Shown here in pieces: positions 46,723-55,662 of a stretch of DNA of 64,000 nt. The stretch is taken from positions 1-64,000 of the forward strand of contig NZ_MSPW01000003.1 of NCBI RefSeq assembly GCF_001955655.1, written 5' to 3'. Each line of letters starts with the position of its first letter. Position 1 is the stretch's first letter. The notes below the pieces were generated by a model. It made no database searches. It saw only the letters and a list, made by a program, of their open reading frames with translations, and was not told the DNA's origin. Both the position numbers and the translations under genes were made by a program. Source of the stretch: Viridibacillus arenosi. Its GTDB lineage: Bacteria; Bacillota; Bacilli; Bacillales_A; Planococcaceae.

Positions 46723-47572
46723 AGCTTTAAATATGAACACTTTTATAGGTTGTGAGAAATCATATAGCGAAGCAGAAACTGTATTATTTGGTGTTCCATT
46801 TGATGGAACAACGAGTTTTCGGCCAGGTACACGCTTTGCAATGCAAGCGATTAGAAATGACTCATTTGGATTAGAAAGCTACTCACCTTATTTAGATAAA
46901 AATCTTGAAGAAGCTGCAATTTTTGATGGTGGCGATTTGGACTTGCCTTTTGGCAATACTTCAAAAGTGTTAGATCAAATTTTTGACTACTGCCAAGAAG
47001 TTTTGGAGGATGGTAAGAAGTTTTTAATGGTAGGGGGAGAGCATCTCGTTAGTTTACCTACTATTAAAGCAGCATACGAAAAATATCCAAATTTGCACTT
47101 AATCCATATCGATGCTCACACTGATTTACGTGAGGATTATTTAGGTGAAAAATTGTCGCATGCTTCTGTGATAAGACGTTGTCATGAATTCCTTGGAGAC
47201 GGTAGAATTTTTCAATTTGGGATTCGTTCTGGTTTAAAAGAAGAGTTTGAATGGGCAAAAGAACATACTTATATGGAACGCTTTTCTCTTGATACACTAA
47301 AAGAGAAAATAACAGAACTTCAAGATGTTCCAGTCTATATTACAATTGACTTAGACGTACTTGACCCTGGTGTTTTCCCTGGAACAGGAACTCCAGAACC
47401 AGGTGGAATTACGTATCGTGAATTATTAGAAGCAATCAACCAATTTCAAACACTAAAACAAATTGTGGCTGCGGATGTGGTAGAACTATCACCACCATAT
47501 GATCCATCTGGAGCTTCTACCGCGATGGCTTGTAAAACTATTAGAGAACTTTTACTTACATTAGATAAATAG
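46712..47572 (+). CDS. speB: Agmatinase
   Basis: 286 aa Mn-dependent ureohydrolase that cleaves agmatine to putrescine and urea. Metal ligands lie in GGEHLVSLP, HIDAHTDLRED and TIDLDVLDPGVFPG; PEPGG is the arginase-fold signature. I take GTG 46712 as start because AAAGGAGG is about 9 nt upstream; ATG 46733 is an alternative. It overlaps the end of speE by 11 bases. It completes the arginine-agmatine-putrescine route in this operon. Confidence 0.95.
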   Translation: MGNKALNMNTFIGCEKSYSEAETVLFGVPFDGTTSFRPGTRFAMQAIRNDSFGLESYSPYLDKNLEEAAIFDGGDLDLPFGNTSKVLDQIFDYCQEVLEDGKKFLMVGGEHLVSLPTIKAAYEKYPNLHLIHIDAHTDLREDYLGEKLSHASVIRRCHEFLGDGRIFQFGIRSGLKEEFEWAKEHTYMERFSLDTLKEKITELQDVPVYITIDLDVLDPGVFPGTGTPEPGGITYRELLEAINQFQTLKQIVAADVVELSPPYDPSGASTAMACKTIRELLLTLDK

Positions 47573-47692
47573 ATTTCTTGTATGAAAAGGTCTTTAAGTA
47601 AATGAAAGTCGTATTGTTAATAAGTAACGTATTTTATTGTATTGATTCACAATTTGTGAGTGGAATTTATTAAATACTATTAAAATAGAAAG

Positions 47693-47734
47693 AATCCATT
47701 TTGATGTAGTTTATTCAAAATGGATTTTTTTTTT
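47693..47734 (+). terminator. Terminator of the metK-spe operon
   Basis: AATCCATTTTGA with TCAAAATGGATT (12 bp), about 10 nt loop, then nine T. It is 120 bases after the speB stop. Confidence 0.88.
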
Positions 47735-47983
47735 GACTATAGTAAAAAGTCTTTGGGAGAGTCAATAAATCAAATATTAAGATAGAGAATATGAAGAGAG
47801 TGTAAAGAGTTTATTTAAAGATTTTATTAGATGTTATATAATAATTCTCTGTTTTAGTAATAATTAGAAAACTATGATATTCTAATCTATAAGTTTTATT
47901 ATCTTGGTTGCTGGGAGAATGAATTAATCTAGTGATAGAGAAATTGTTAGCGTATTTGAGAACATTTATAAGAGGTGAATATA

Positions 47984-48499
47984 ATGGAATGGATTTTACA
48001 GTCTGATCGACTTGGATTTAGGAAGATAACTAAAGATGATTTTAATAATTTATGTGTTTTTCTACAAGATATAGAAGTAATGTACGCATGGGATCACGCG
48101 TTTTCAGATGAAGAAGTGAATGAGTGGATAGAAAAAAATTTAAATCGATATGAACAAGATGGCTTTAGTTACTTTGCGGCAATTGAAAAGGAAACTGGCA
48201 AGTTCATAGGTGTAATTGGACCGATGATAGATTCTATTGAGGGTGTTTCATATATTGAGATTGCCTATATTCTTGATAAAGCATTTTGGGGCAAGGGCTA
48301 TGCTATTGAAGGTGCGGAGGCTTGTATGAATTATGCCTTTAATGAATTAAATGCAGAAAAAGTTATTGCTCAAATTAGGCCTGATAATTTATCTTCAAGT
48401 AAAGTTGCCGAAAAAATCGGGATGAAAATTGAGGGAGAATTTATAAAGCATTATCGAGGTAGAGACATTCTACACTTAATTTACAGTCGATCACAATAA
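47984..48499 (+). CDS. GNAT-family acetyltransferase, RimJ/RimL type
   Basis: 171 aa acetyl-CoA-dependent N-acetyltransferase. SDRLGFRKITKDDFNNL at the start and FIGVIGPMID strand 4, followed by AFWGKGYAIEGAEACMNYAF (acetyl-CoA pyrophosphate loop) and AQIRPDNLSSSKVAEKIG, are the RimJ/RimL-type pattern. The substrate could be a protein N-terminus or a small amine. ATG 47984 has AGAGG 8 nt upstream. Single gene. Confidence 0.88.
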   Translation: MEWILQSDRLGFRKITKDDFNNLCVFLQDIEVMYAWDHAFSDEEVNEWIEKNLNRYEQDGFSYFAAIEKETGKFIGVIGPMIDSIEGVSYIEIAYILDKAFWGKGYAIEGAEACMNYAFNELNAEKVIAQIRPDNLSSSKVAEKIGMKIEGEFIKHYRGRDILHLIYSRSQ

Positions 48500-48777
48500 T
48501 AAATTACTCCGGAACATATCAGTAGAAGATAGGCATTGAATTTCAGTAATCTATAAAGTAACTCATTCGTGTAGCTTTTTAACAAAACTTGATAAAACTC
48601 TTAATAAATAGAAAAGTAATCAAGGGTTCAATATTGAAATATTAGATTACATACATTTATCTCAATAATGAATATTACCTTTTACTCAAATAACGGAGGC
48701 ATTAGTAAAAGAGGCAACGACGTTCTCCTTTATTATTTAAAAGTACTTTTGATAAAACCCTTTGTTAGAAGATAGTT

Positions 48778-48802
48778 GAGCTGTTTAAACAGCTCTTTTT
48801 TA
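48778..48802 (+). terminator. Intrinsic terminator within a dispersed repeat
   Basis: GAGCTGTTT with AAACAGCTC (perfect 18 bp palindrome) followed by TTTTTT. Confidence 0.75.
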
Positions 48803-48804
48803 AT

Positions 48805-48892
48805 TTAGATCAAGGGCAGTCTTAGTTAATTGGGATATTGGATTTTAATGGTAATATATATTTGTGAAAGGGCAGTTTAGTTGAAGAGTGTT
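48805..48892 (+). repeat. Dispersed intergenic repeat copies
   Basis: CAAGGGCAGTCTTAGTTAA near 48811 and AAAGGGCAGTTTAGTTGAA near 48867 belong to the same family as the copies at 5.5, 6.8, 9.25 and 9.4 kb, again next to a GAGCTG/CAGCTC terminator. The surrounding 48500-49048 interval has no gene. Confidence 0.5.
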
Positions 48893-49048
48893 ATTTAAAT
48901 TGTGTTCAACAATGGGCCAGAATATTGAAAACTCCTCTAAAAGAGAGAGAGTTATTTATGTTAAAATATTGCAAGTGAAATCACGTTTTGACTATTTCAT
49001 CAAATATCAAGCAAAATAATTCAGAAACGAAGAAAGGACAGTACCATT

Positions 49049-49414
49049 ATGCTAAATGTATCAAATGTAGATAAATTGGAATCAATAAAATCTTTACAGT
49101 CGACAATCAGTAAGCTCGAAAATGCCTTGTCCCAGATGACTCAGAAAGGCGTAAATACTACTTTAGTAAAGAAACGACTCAAAGCTGTTTGCATCGGCTT
49201 AGCAATGCTAGAGAACGTTTGGAATCAGAGCCCCCATTATTACACCAAGGAAGATTTATCAGAAGCTCACAATGTTCTTACTGGTTTATTTCCTTCTATT
49301 GAGAAAATTTATGTTAAGTCAAAGATTGGTAGTCCCCAAAGAACGCTTTTAGAAAGAAGAATTAAAGCGTTGGAACTAGCTATTCAAGCGATTGACGATA
49401 TTTCCAATAAATAA
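49049..49414 (+). CDS. Hypothetical helical protein (121 aa)
   Basis: All-helical, basic, soluble protein (SLQSTISKLENALSQMTQKG; TLLERRIKALELAIQAIDDI). It could form a four-helix bundle. AAAGGA lies 10 nt before ATG 49049. I recognise no family. A strong terminator follows two bases after the stop codon. Confidence 0.6.
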   Translation: MLNVSNVDKLESIKSLQSTISKLENALSQMTQKGVNTTLVKKRLKAVCIGLAMLENVWNQSPHYYTKEDLSEAHNVLTGLFPSIEKIYVKSKIGSPQRTLLERRIKALELAIQAIDDISNK

Positions 49415-49416
49415 CT

Positions 49417-49449
49417 AGCCATCGTTTTGATCAAAACGATGGCTTTTTG
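49417..49449 (+). terminator. Intrinsic terminator
   Basis: AGCCATCGTTTTGA with TCAAAACGATGGCT (perfect palindrome of 28 bp) followed by TTTTG. Confidence 0.85.
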
Positions 49450-49543
49450 TATTTAGCTAAATATGCGTTACAACATAGTTTTTTTCAACCTTTAATCTAA
49501 ATCATCAAAGAGGGGCTATGAGAAGTAACCCATTAAGAAGGTG

Positions 49544-50341
49544 TTATTGTAGTTTACGTGCAAAAACGGGTGGACGTTTCTCAACAAATGCTCGAATGCC
49601 TTCAGGGAAATCAGTTGCATCAACAAATGGCGTGGATCCCTTCCATAAAACAGGTGCTGAATCAACACATTCCTGTACGGATTGCTTGACAGCAAGTAAT
49701 GAAGCAGGAGACATTGAACCTACTAATTTACCCATACGAATTGCGTAACGGTCTAAGTCCTTTTCAGTAACTAAGTAGTTTAACATACCGACGCGAAATG
49801 CTTCTTCAGCTTTTAACATGCGTCCTGTAAATACTAAATCTTTTGTCATACTTGGTCCGATTAAGTTGACAAGGCGTTGAGCAAATTGGTTGTTTAGTGT
49901 AATCCCTAATTTGCCAACAGGTATGCCAAGTTTAGCCTTATGTGAACCGATACGAATATCACAGGCAAGTGCTAATTCGAGTCCTGCACCCATCGCTGGT
50001 CCATTGATTACAGCAATTGTTGGAATAGGTAAGCGCTCAACAGTAGAGATTGTTTTTTCCATATGAATAAATGCTTCCTCTGCTTTTTCAAGAGAAATCG
50101 AATTGAATTCTTTAATATCAGAGCCGGCAGTGAATTGTTCACCATGACCACGAATAATAAGTACTTTATTTTTGGGGTTTTCTAATGTTTGTAGTGCAAT
50201 TTTACGCAGTTGATCCCACATATTCGCTGTTAACGCGTTTTTTGCCTGTGGGCGGTGAATGGTAATAATCGCAATACCAGCTGTTTCTTGATAAACGATT
50301 TTTGCATCCTCTGCTTCAAGTCTTGTAGTTATAACCTTCAT
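49544..50341 (-). CDS. Enoyl-CoA hydratase/isomerase family protein
   Basis: 265 aa crotonase-fold enzyme. AGSDIKEFNS gives the first oxyanion-hole strand and GPAMGAGLELALACDIRIG the second, with helix 3 residues for CoA binding. Family members hydrate enoyl-CoA or catalyse related reactions; the exact substrate is not set by sequence. ATG 50341 has AGGGGG about 8 nt upstream. It is unlinked to the acyl-CoA genes at 54-58 kb, but its product could act in the same chemistry. Confidence 0.88.
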   Translation of the reverse strand: MKVITTRLEAEDAKIVYQETAGIAIITIHRPQAKNALTANMWDQLRKIALQTLENPKNKVLIIRGHGEQFTAGSDIKEFNSISLEKAEEAFIHMEKTISTVERLPIPTIAVINGPAMGAGLELALACDIRIGSHKAKLGIPVGKLGITLNNQFAQRLVNLIGPSMTKDLVFTGRMLKAEEAFRVGMLNYLVTEKDLDRYAIRMGKLVGSMSPASLLAVKQSVQECVDSAPVLWKGSTPFVDATDFPEGIRAFVEKRPPVFARKLQ

Positions 50342-50506
50342 TATTATCCCCCTAAATCAGTGCTTTCTCCTATTATAGTACAGATGATGTCTGTTGTAGT
50401 CAAAGAGTCTGAAATTGAAAGAAAATACTAATAATTTGTAAAGAAATGTACAAATTATAGCGGAATTATTGTTGTAATGGAATATATATTGTTAGATAAC
50501 TATATA

Positions 50507-50546
50507 AAAAACCGCTCTATTTGGAGTTAATCAAATAGGACGGTTT
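50507..50546 (-). terminator. Intrinsic terminator (minus strand)
   Basis: AAACCGCTCTATTTG (50509) with CAAATAGGACGGTTT, 8 nt loop; on the minus strand the stem ends in a T-run. It terminates the drug exporter gene. Confidence 0.8.
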
Positions 50547-50550
50547 ATGA

Positions 50551-51747
50551 TTACTTTTTCGGTATTGATGAAAAGGCAATGATAGCAAATAGTGTGCTAG
50601 ATAATATGATAATACCCATTGGCCAAGCATTCATTTCGCCTGCTATTCCTACTAACGGAGAAACAACAGCACCACCGATAAATGGTAATAAGCCAAGTAG
50701 TGCTGAGGCACTGCCGGCATTATTTCCTTGCTTTTGCATACTCAGTGAGAAGGCGGTTGTTGAAACAATACCTACTGTCGATACGATGATAAATAAAGCT
50801 ATAAGTATGAAAACAAGAGGCAATTTAAATGCAATGACAGCTACTAATAGTAGACTGCCTGCAAAAGCGATTAAAATTCCAGATAAAAGTAATTTAATTT
50901 CTTCTACTTTTTCAGACAATTTACCGGTCATTTGAGAAGCAATGATAATACCAATACCATTAAGTCCAAAAAACAGTGAGAAAGCTTGCGGAGAAAGTCC
51001 ATAAATTTTTTGCAGAACAAATGGAGATCCTGCTATGTAAGCGAACATGGCTGTCATAATGAATGCTTGAGTTAATGCTAAGCCTATAAACGAGCGATCT
51101 TTCACTAATGCACCGAAAGTTTTGACTGTCGCAAAAACGCCACCTGTCGCTCTTCGTTGTACTGGCAATGTTTCCGGTAAGATAAAAATAACGCTGATAA
51201 GCATTAAAATCCCGATGACAGCTAATACGATAAAGACGATTGGCCATGGAGCGAATTTCAATACCATGCCACCAAAAATAGGGGCAAGAATTGGTGCAGC
51301 ACCATTAACTAAAGCAAGTAAAGCTACGAATTTCGTTAAATCCTTTCCATCATACATATCTCTTGCAGAAGCTCTAGCAATAACTATGCCTGCAGCACCT
51401 GAGAAACCTTGAACAAAACGGAGACCGATTAACATCCAAATACTACTGCTAAAAGCACAAAGTAATGAAGCAACTGAATAAATAATTAATGTAAATAGTA
51501 AAGGTTTTCTACGCCCCTTTATATCACTTAAAGGTCCGAAAATTAGTTGACCAAAAGCAAGACCTAATAAGCAAGCAGTTAAGCTTAATTGTGCATATGA
51601 AGTCGTTGTACCTAAATCAGTTGCTACTGTTGGTAAAGAGGGTAAATACATGTCCATTGAGAGTGGACCAAAAGCTGTTAAAGAACCTAAAATGAGAACG
51701 ATCCACGTTTTAGAAATCGTGCGCCCATTTAATGTTTTTTTTTCCAT
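50551..51747 (-). CDS. MFS multidrug exporter, Bcr/CflA family
   Basis: 398 aa with twelve membrane helices. GPLSMDMYLPSLPTVATDL in helix 1 and GPLSDIKGRRKPLL in the loop between helices 2 and 3 are the Bcr/CflA and MFS motif A signatures. VQGFSGAAGIVIARASARDM lies in helix 4. Such proteins export bicyclomycin, chloramphenicol-like drugs or cysteine in a proton-driven way. ATG 51747 has AAGGAG about 7 nt upstream. No regulator is adjacent. Confidence 0.92.
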   Translation of the reverse strand: MEKKTLNGRTISKTWIVLILGSLTAFGPLSMDMYLPSLPTVATDLGTTTSYAQLSLTACLLGLAFGQLIFGPLSDIKGRRKPLLFTLIIYSVASLLCAFSSSIWMLIGLRFVQGFSGAAGIVIARASARDMYDGKDLTKFVALLALVNGAAPILAPIFGGMVLKFAPWPIVFIVLAVIGILMLISVIFILPETLPVQRRATGGVFATVKTFGALVKDRSFIGLALTQAFIMTAMFAYIAGSPFVLQKIYGLSPQAFSLFFGLNGIGIIIASQMTGKLSEKVEEIKLLLSGILIAFAGSLLLVAVIAFKLPLVFILIALFIIVSTVGIVSTTAFSLSMQKQGNNAGSASALLGLLPFIGGAVVSPLVGIAGEMNAWPMGIIILSSTLFAIIAFSSIPKK

Positions 51748-51937
51748 ATTACATCTCCTTCTAAAATACTACGCAAATACTAGTCTACATGAGAAATATG
51801 AATAGTGTCTAACATGTTTTAATAAAGAATAAACTTTCTTATAAATTAAGTATTTTCATGATAGAATAGGGAGTGATTATTTATGTCTCTTCAATTGTTA
51901 GAATTGTTGAGCTGAGCAGAGTATAGGAGGATTATCT

Positions 51938-53281
51938 TTGGATTCAAAAAGAGGACAGTGGTCAACGAAAATTGGTTTTATATTATCGTCGGCTGGAGCG
52001 GCAATTGGGCTAGGAGCCATTTGGAAGATGCCATATGTAACAGGACAAAGTGGAGGGGGAGCCTTCTTTTTATTATTTGTTATCTTTACGTTACTTATTG
52101 GTTTACCGATGCTAATTTCAGAATTCATCATTGGTCGCGGATCGGGTGCAGAAGCGATCTCAGCATATAAAAAACTAGCACCAAAAAGTGTATGGGTATG
52201 GATTGGTCGACTTGGAGTAGCAGGATGCTTCTTATTACTATCCTTTTACAGTGTAGTAGGGGGCTGGATATTAATATATAGTGGTAAGGCTGTTATCGGA
52301 AATGTTATTCAAAGTGGAACAGCGCCAGATCAATTGTTTAGCATGATAACAGGGACACCTTGGGTCACATTAGTTGGACTAGCACTTTTCACACTGATCA
52401 ATGTGCTTATCATTTCCCTAGGTGTACAAAATGGTATTGAAAAAGCAAATAAATATATGATGCCTTTATTATTTGTATTCTTCTTCATACTTGTTATTCG
52501 AGCATTATCACTTGAAGGAGCAATGGAAGGGGTAAAATTCTTCTTAGCGCCGGATTTTTCTAAGATTACAGGTAAAGCCGTGTTATATGCGCTTGGACAG
52601 TCGTTTTTCGCATTAGCTGTTGGTTTTTCGTGTATGGTAACGTATAGTTCATATTTGAAAAAAGATGAGAGTTTACCTAATTCAGCAGGGTCTGTCGTAT
52701 TAATGAATATTTTTGTATCTTTACTCGCGGGGCTAGCGATCTTCCCAGTCGTTTTTGCATTTGGTTTTGAACCAGCAGAAGGACCTGGTTTATTGTTTAT
52801 GGTGTTGCCTTCAGTATTTAGTCAAATGCCATTTGGTGAACTATTCTTAGCGATTTTCTTATTACTGTTCTTATTCGCCACACTTACTTCGTCATTTAGT
52901 TTATATGAAATTATCGTAGCAGCTTTAGTAGAGAAGTGGCCGAATGCTAGAAGAAATATTGCATTTGCTTTAGGTGTAGTCGTATTTATTGCCTCTATTC
53001 CAGCAGCATTATCGTCTAGCAGTTTAAGTGATTTTACAATTTTTGAAAAGAGTATTTTCGATGCGACAGATTATTTAGTCAGTAATATTATGCTTCCATT
53101 AGGGAACTTACTAATTGCTATTTTCATCATGCATAAAGTAAAGAAATCATTTGTGAAAGATGAGTTTATGCAAGGTGGTAAGTTATCGTCCATGTATTTT
53201 AATACGTGGAAATTCTTAATGACTTGGGTAGTGCCAATCATTATTACGATCGTATTTGTCTATTCTATAACTCAATATTAA
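51938..53281 (+). CDS. Sodium-dependent transporter, NSS (SNF) family
   Basis: 447 aa with about twelve helices, like B. subtilis YocR/YhdH. SSAGAAIGLGAIWKMPYV in helix 1 contains the unwound Na+/substrate site, followed by GGGAFFLLFVIFTLLIGLP. TTG start 51938 with AGGAGG 7 nt upstream. Family members import amino acids with sodium; the substrate is unknown. A terminator separates it from the bioY promoter. Confidence 0.93.
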   Translation: MDSKRGQWSTKIGFILSSAGAAIGLGAIWKMPYVTGQSGGGAFFLLFVIFTLLIGLPMLISEFIIGRGSGAEAISAYKKLAPKSVWVWIGRLGVAGCFLLLSFYSVVGGWILIYSGKAVIGNVIQSGTAPDQLFSMITGTPWVTLVGLALFTLINVLIISLGVQNGIEKANKYMMPLLFVFFFILVIRALSLEGAMEGVKFFLAPDFSKITGKAVLYALGQSFFALAVGFSCMVTYSSYLKKDESLPNSAGSVVLMNIFVSLLAGLAIFPVVFAFGFEPAEGPGLLFMVLPSVFSQMPFGELFLAIFLLLFLFATLTSSFSLYEIIVAALVEKWPNARRNIAFALGVVVFIASIPAALSSSSLSDFTIFEKSIFDATDYLVSNIMLPLGNLLIAIFIMHKVKKSFVKDEFMQGGKLSSMYFNTWKFLMTWVVPIIITIVFVYSITQY

Positions 53282-53292
53282 GCATATTAACA

Positions 53293-53328
53293 AAACCTAA
53301 GCTAAGGAAATTCGGCTTAGGTTTTTTT
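53293..53328 (+). terminator. Intrinsic terminator
   Basis: AAACCTAAGC with GCTTAGGTTT, 12 nt loop, then TTTTT. Confidence 0.85.
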
Positions 53329-53339
53329 ATAAAAAATTT

Positions 53340-53372
53340 TGTGTTAACCTAAATTAAAAATAGGTTTACAAA
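53340..53372 (+). promoter_or_regulatory. BirA (biotin repressor) operator
   Basis: TGTTAACC (53342-53349) and GGTTTACA (53363-53370) are inverted half-sites separated by 13 bases, flanked by T and A runs. This matches the Bacillus BirA box (TTGTTAACC, 13-15 nt, GGTTAACAA) as I remember it. The right half-site covers the -35 hexamer of the promoter, so BirA-biotinyl-AMP binding would block transcription of bioY and the genes behind it. Confidence 0.82.
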
Positions 53373-53393
53373 AAGATATAAAAGTTTTATTAT
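53365..53393 (+). promoter_or_regulatory. Sigma-A promoter of the bioY operon
   Basis: TTTACA (53365-53370) and TATTAT (53388-53393) are each one base off consensus and are 17 bases apart. Transcription would start near 53400, giving a 130-base leader. Confidence 0.75.
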
Positions 53394-53451
53394 CATAATT
53401 GTGTACGATAATCATCATCAAATTGAGTTCTCTTGATGTCGTTCACGACTC

Positions 53452-53492
53452 TTCAAAGCGCTTTGAAATTATTCACATTGTCGACGATGTGA
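53452..53492 (+). promoter_or_regulatory. Two palindromes in the bioY leader
   Basis: TTCAAAGCGCTTTGAA (53452-53467) is a perfect 16 bp palindrome. TCACATTGTCGACGATGTGA (53473-53492) pairs in nine of ten positions. They lie between the start point and the ribosome binding site, so they could be operators for a second regulator or a hairpin in the mRNA leader. No family consensus known to me matches. Confidence 0.5.
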
Positions 53493-53530
53493 GAATTGTA
53501 CATAAATCTACTATAACGGAGATGAAATGA

Positions 53531-54109
53531 TTGAATACAAAAGATATGGTGATGGCCGCTCTATTTGCTGCAGTAATTGCAGTTCTAGGACTTATTCCAC
53601 CGATACCATTATCATTTATACCTGTACCGATTACAGCACAAACTTTAGGCATTATGCTTGCAGGAAGCTTTTTAGGACGTAAAGTAGGCACATTAAGTGT
53701 CTTAGTTTTTCTAGCATTAGTTGCGTTAGGTACTCCACTCTTATCAGGTGGACGTGGAGGTCTTTCAGTTTTTATGGGACCATCAGTTGGTTATTTAATT
53801 AGTTGGCTAATCGCAGCTTTCGCTATCGGATATTTAACAGAAAAATTTTGGGACAATATGAAAGTGTGGAAGTTAATAATAGTAAACTTCGTTGGAGGTG
53901 TTCTACTAATTAATATCATTGGAGCACCGGTAATGGCTATTATGACTGACACGTCTATTTGGGCAAGTATTACAGGGGCGATAGCATTTTTACCTGGAGA
54001 TTCGATTAAAGCAGTAGTTGCAGCAATCATTGCAGTTCAGTTAAAAGCTGTGAGTCCTATAAAGAAAAAAACACTTGTAATATCACAAAATATGCAGCAT
54101 TTCAATTAA
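53531..54109 (+). CDS. bioY: Biotin ECF transporter substrate-binding component BioY
   Basis: 192 aa membrane protein with six helices. MAALFAAVIAVLGLIPPIPL and FIPVPITAQTLGIMLAGSFL, followed by GRGGLSVFMGPSVGYLISW, are the BioY signature including the G-x-G region. It binds biotin and works with EcfA, EcfA' and EcfT, here encoded in the same cluster. TTG 53531 has GGAG about 9-10 nt upstream. The BirA operator upstream confirms the biotin link. A terminator follows the stop codon. Confidence 0.95.
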   Translation: MNTKDMVMAALFAAVIAVLGLIPPIPLSFIPVPITAQTLGIMLAGSFLGRKVGTLSVLVFLALVALGTPLLSGGRGGLSVFMGPSVGYLISWLIAAFAIGYLTEKFWDNMKVWKLIIVNFVGGVLLINIIGAPVMAIMTDTSIWASITGAIAFLPGDSIKAVVAAIIAVQLKAVSPIKKKTLVISQNMQHFN

Positions 54110-54115
54110 AAACGT

Positions 54116-54150
54116 GTAAGAGGAGATAAGCACTTCTCCTCTTATTTTTC
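54116..54150 (+). terminator. Intercistronic terminator between bioY and the ligase
   Basis: AAGAGGAGA with TCTCCTCTT (9 bp), 8 nt loop, then ATTTTTC. It is 33 bases before the ligase start, so it should lower expression of the downstream genes relative to bioY but need not stop it. Confidence 0.7.
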
Positions 54151-54182
54151 AAATTATTTAGTTTATAGAGTGAGGTAATTCT

Positions 54183-55658
54183 ATGAATATTGTCGATCAA
54201 ATAAGAGATTATGCACAAACAACTCCTGATAAAATAGCTATTCAATATAACGAGGTTGCCATTACATATAAAGACTTTATCAATTGTATCCATCAAGTTG
54301 GGAATGGTCTATTAAGTAAAAGCACTGAAAAAAATAATAAAGTAGCAATTTTCATGCACAATAAAGTGGAATTTCTTGAAGTTTTCCTAGGCGCGATTTC
54401 AGCAGGCTATATACCTATTCCCATGGATCCAAAATGGAGTGATAAGGAGATTAGTTATGTATTAAGTATTTGTGAACCAACAGTACTTTTAATTGATGAC
54501 GAATTTAAGGGAAAGGTAATGAACGTACATTATCCTGTCATTGTTGTAGGGGGAAATTATATTGAGTGGAGACAGCAGTATAGTACAAGAATTCCTAATA
54601 TATTGGAACAACCAACGACACTATTCATAGGTTTTACATCTGGTACAACAGGCGATCCAAAAGGTTTCGTTCGTTCTCACCATTCGTGGATTGAAAGTTG
54701 TTATGCAACAAAAGATGCATTTTTAATGAAACAACAAGACCATGTTATTGCACCAGGACCTCTCGTACATTCTATGTCACTTTTCGCCGCTATTAATACG
54801 CTATTCATTGGGGCTACCTTCCATTTAATTGATAAATTCTCTCCGGTAAAGGTAGTGCAAGAAATGCAAAAAGTTGAAAATATAGTGCTTTATGTAGTTC
54901 CAACGATGATAGAAGGCATACTTTCTTATTTAAGAAAACATACAGTCAACTTTTTTGAGCCTAAATCTATTATTTCCTCTGGAGCAAAATGGACTGAGGA
55001 GTCTAAATTAGAAGTACTAGAATTATTTAGAAATAGTGATGTTTTCGAGTTTTACGGATCTTCTGAAGCAAGTTATATTGCGTATTTACCAGCTACTGAA
55101 CAAATTATTAAACCAAAATCAGTAGGTAAACCTTTTCCAAAAGTGAAGATTTCGATTCGTCATGATGATGGAACGGAAGTAGAAACTGGTGAGATAGGTC
55201 AATTATTTGTTTCAAGTGATATGGTGTTTGATTGCTATTTTAAAAATGAAATAGAAACAGATAAAGTATTGCAAGGAAGTTGGTTAGCACTTGGAGATTA
55301 TGCTTTAAAGGATAAGGAAGGTTATTTATACATTGTAGGTAGAGCAAAAAATATGATGATAACTGGTGGTCTAAATGTATTTCCAGAGGAAGTTGAGGAT
55401 GTATTACGTTCATTAGATGAAGTATCTGAAGTTTTGGTATATGGTCAACCTGATACGTATTGGGGTGAAAAAATCGTTGCTATCATTCAATGGAAATCGA
55501 GCAAAGAGTTGTCACATTCTCAAATTAAAGAGTATTGTAGGAAGCGTTTAGCAACTTATAAAATACCGCAAATTATAAAGTCAGTAAAGGATTTCCAATA
55601 TACAGGTAGTGGGAAAATTGCTAGAGATAAGATGCAAAAACAGATAGTGGAGGCTTGA
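54183..55658 (+). CDS. Acyl-CoA ligase (AMP-forming), YhfT-like
   Basis: 491 aa ANL-superfamily enzyme. The phosphate loop reads FTSGTTGDPKGF, the A5 region FEFYGSSEASYI, A7/A8 ALGDYALKDKEGYLYIVGRA with GGLNVFPEEVEDVL, and the C-terminal catalytic Lys lies in SGKIARDK. It activates a carboxylic acid with ATP and CoA. The position after bioY and before a thiolase matches the yhfU-yhfT-yhfS cluster of B. subtilis, known as a predicted BirA target. A fatty, dicarboxylic or pimelate-like acid is a possible substrate, by inference. GTGAGG is 7 nt upstream of ATG 54183. Confidence 0.9.
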   Translation: MNIVDQIRDYAQTTPDKIAIQYNEVAITYKDFINCIHQVGNGLLSKSTEKNNKVAIFMHNKVEFLEVFLGAISAGYIPIPMDPKWSDKEISYVLSICEPTVLLIDDEFKGKVMNVHYPVIVVGGNYIEWRQQYSTRIPNILEQPTTLFIGFTSGTTGDPKGFVRSHHSWIESCYATKDAFLMKQQDHVIAPGPLVHSMSLFAAINTLFIGATFHLIDKFSPVKVVQEMQKVENIVLYVVPTMIEGILSYLRKHTVNFFEPKSIISSGAKWTEESKLEVLELFRNSDVFEFYGSSEASYIAYLPATEQIIKPKSVGKPFPKVKISIRHDDGTEVETGEIGQLFVSSDMVFDCYFKNEIETDKVLQGSWLALGDYALKDKEGYLYIVGRAKNMMITGGLNVFPEEVEDVLRSLDEVSEVLVYGQPDTYWGEKIVAIIQWKSSKELSHSQIKEYCRKRLATYKIPQIIKSVKDFQYTGSGKIARDKMQKQIVEA

Positions 55659-55662
55659 TAAT

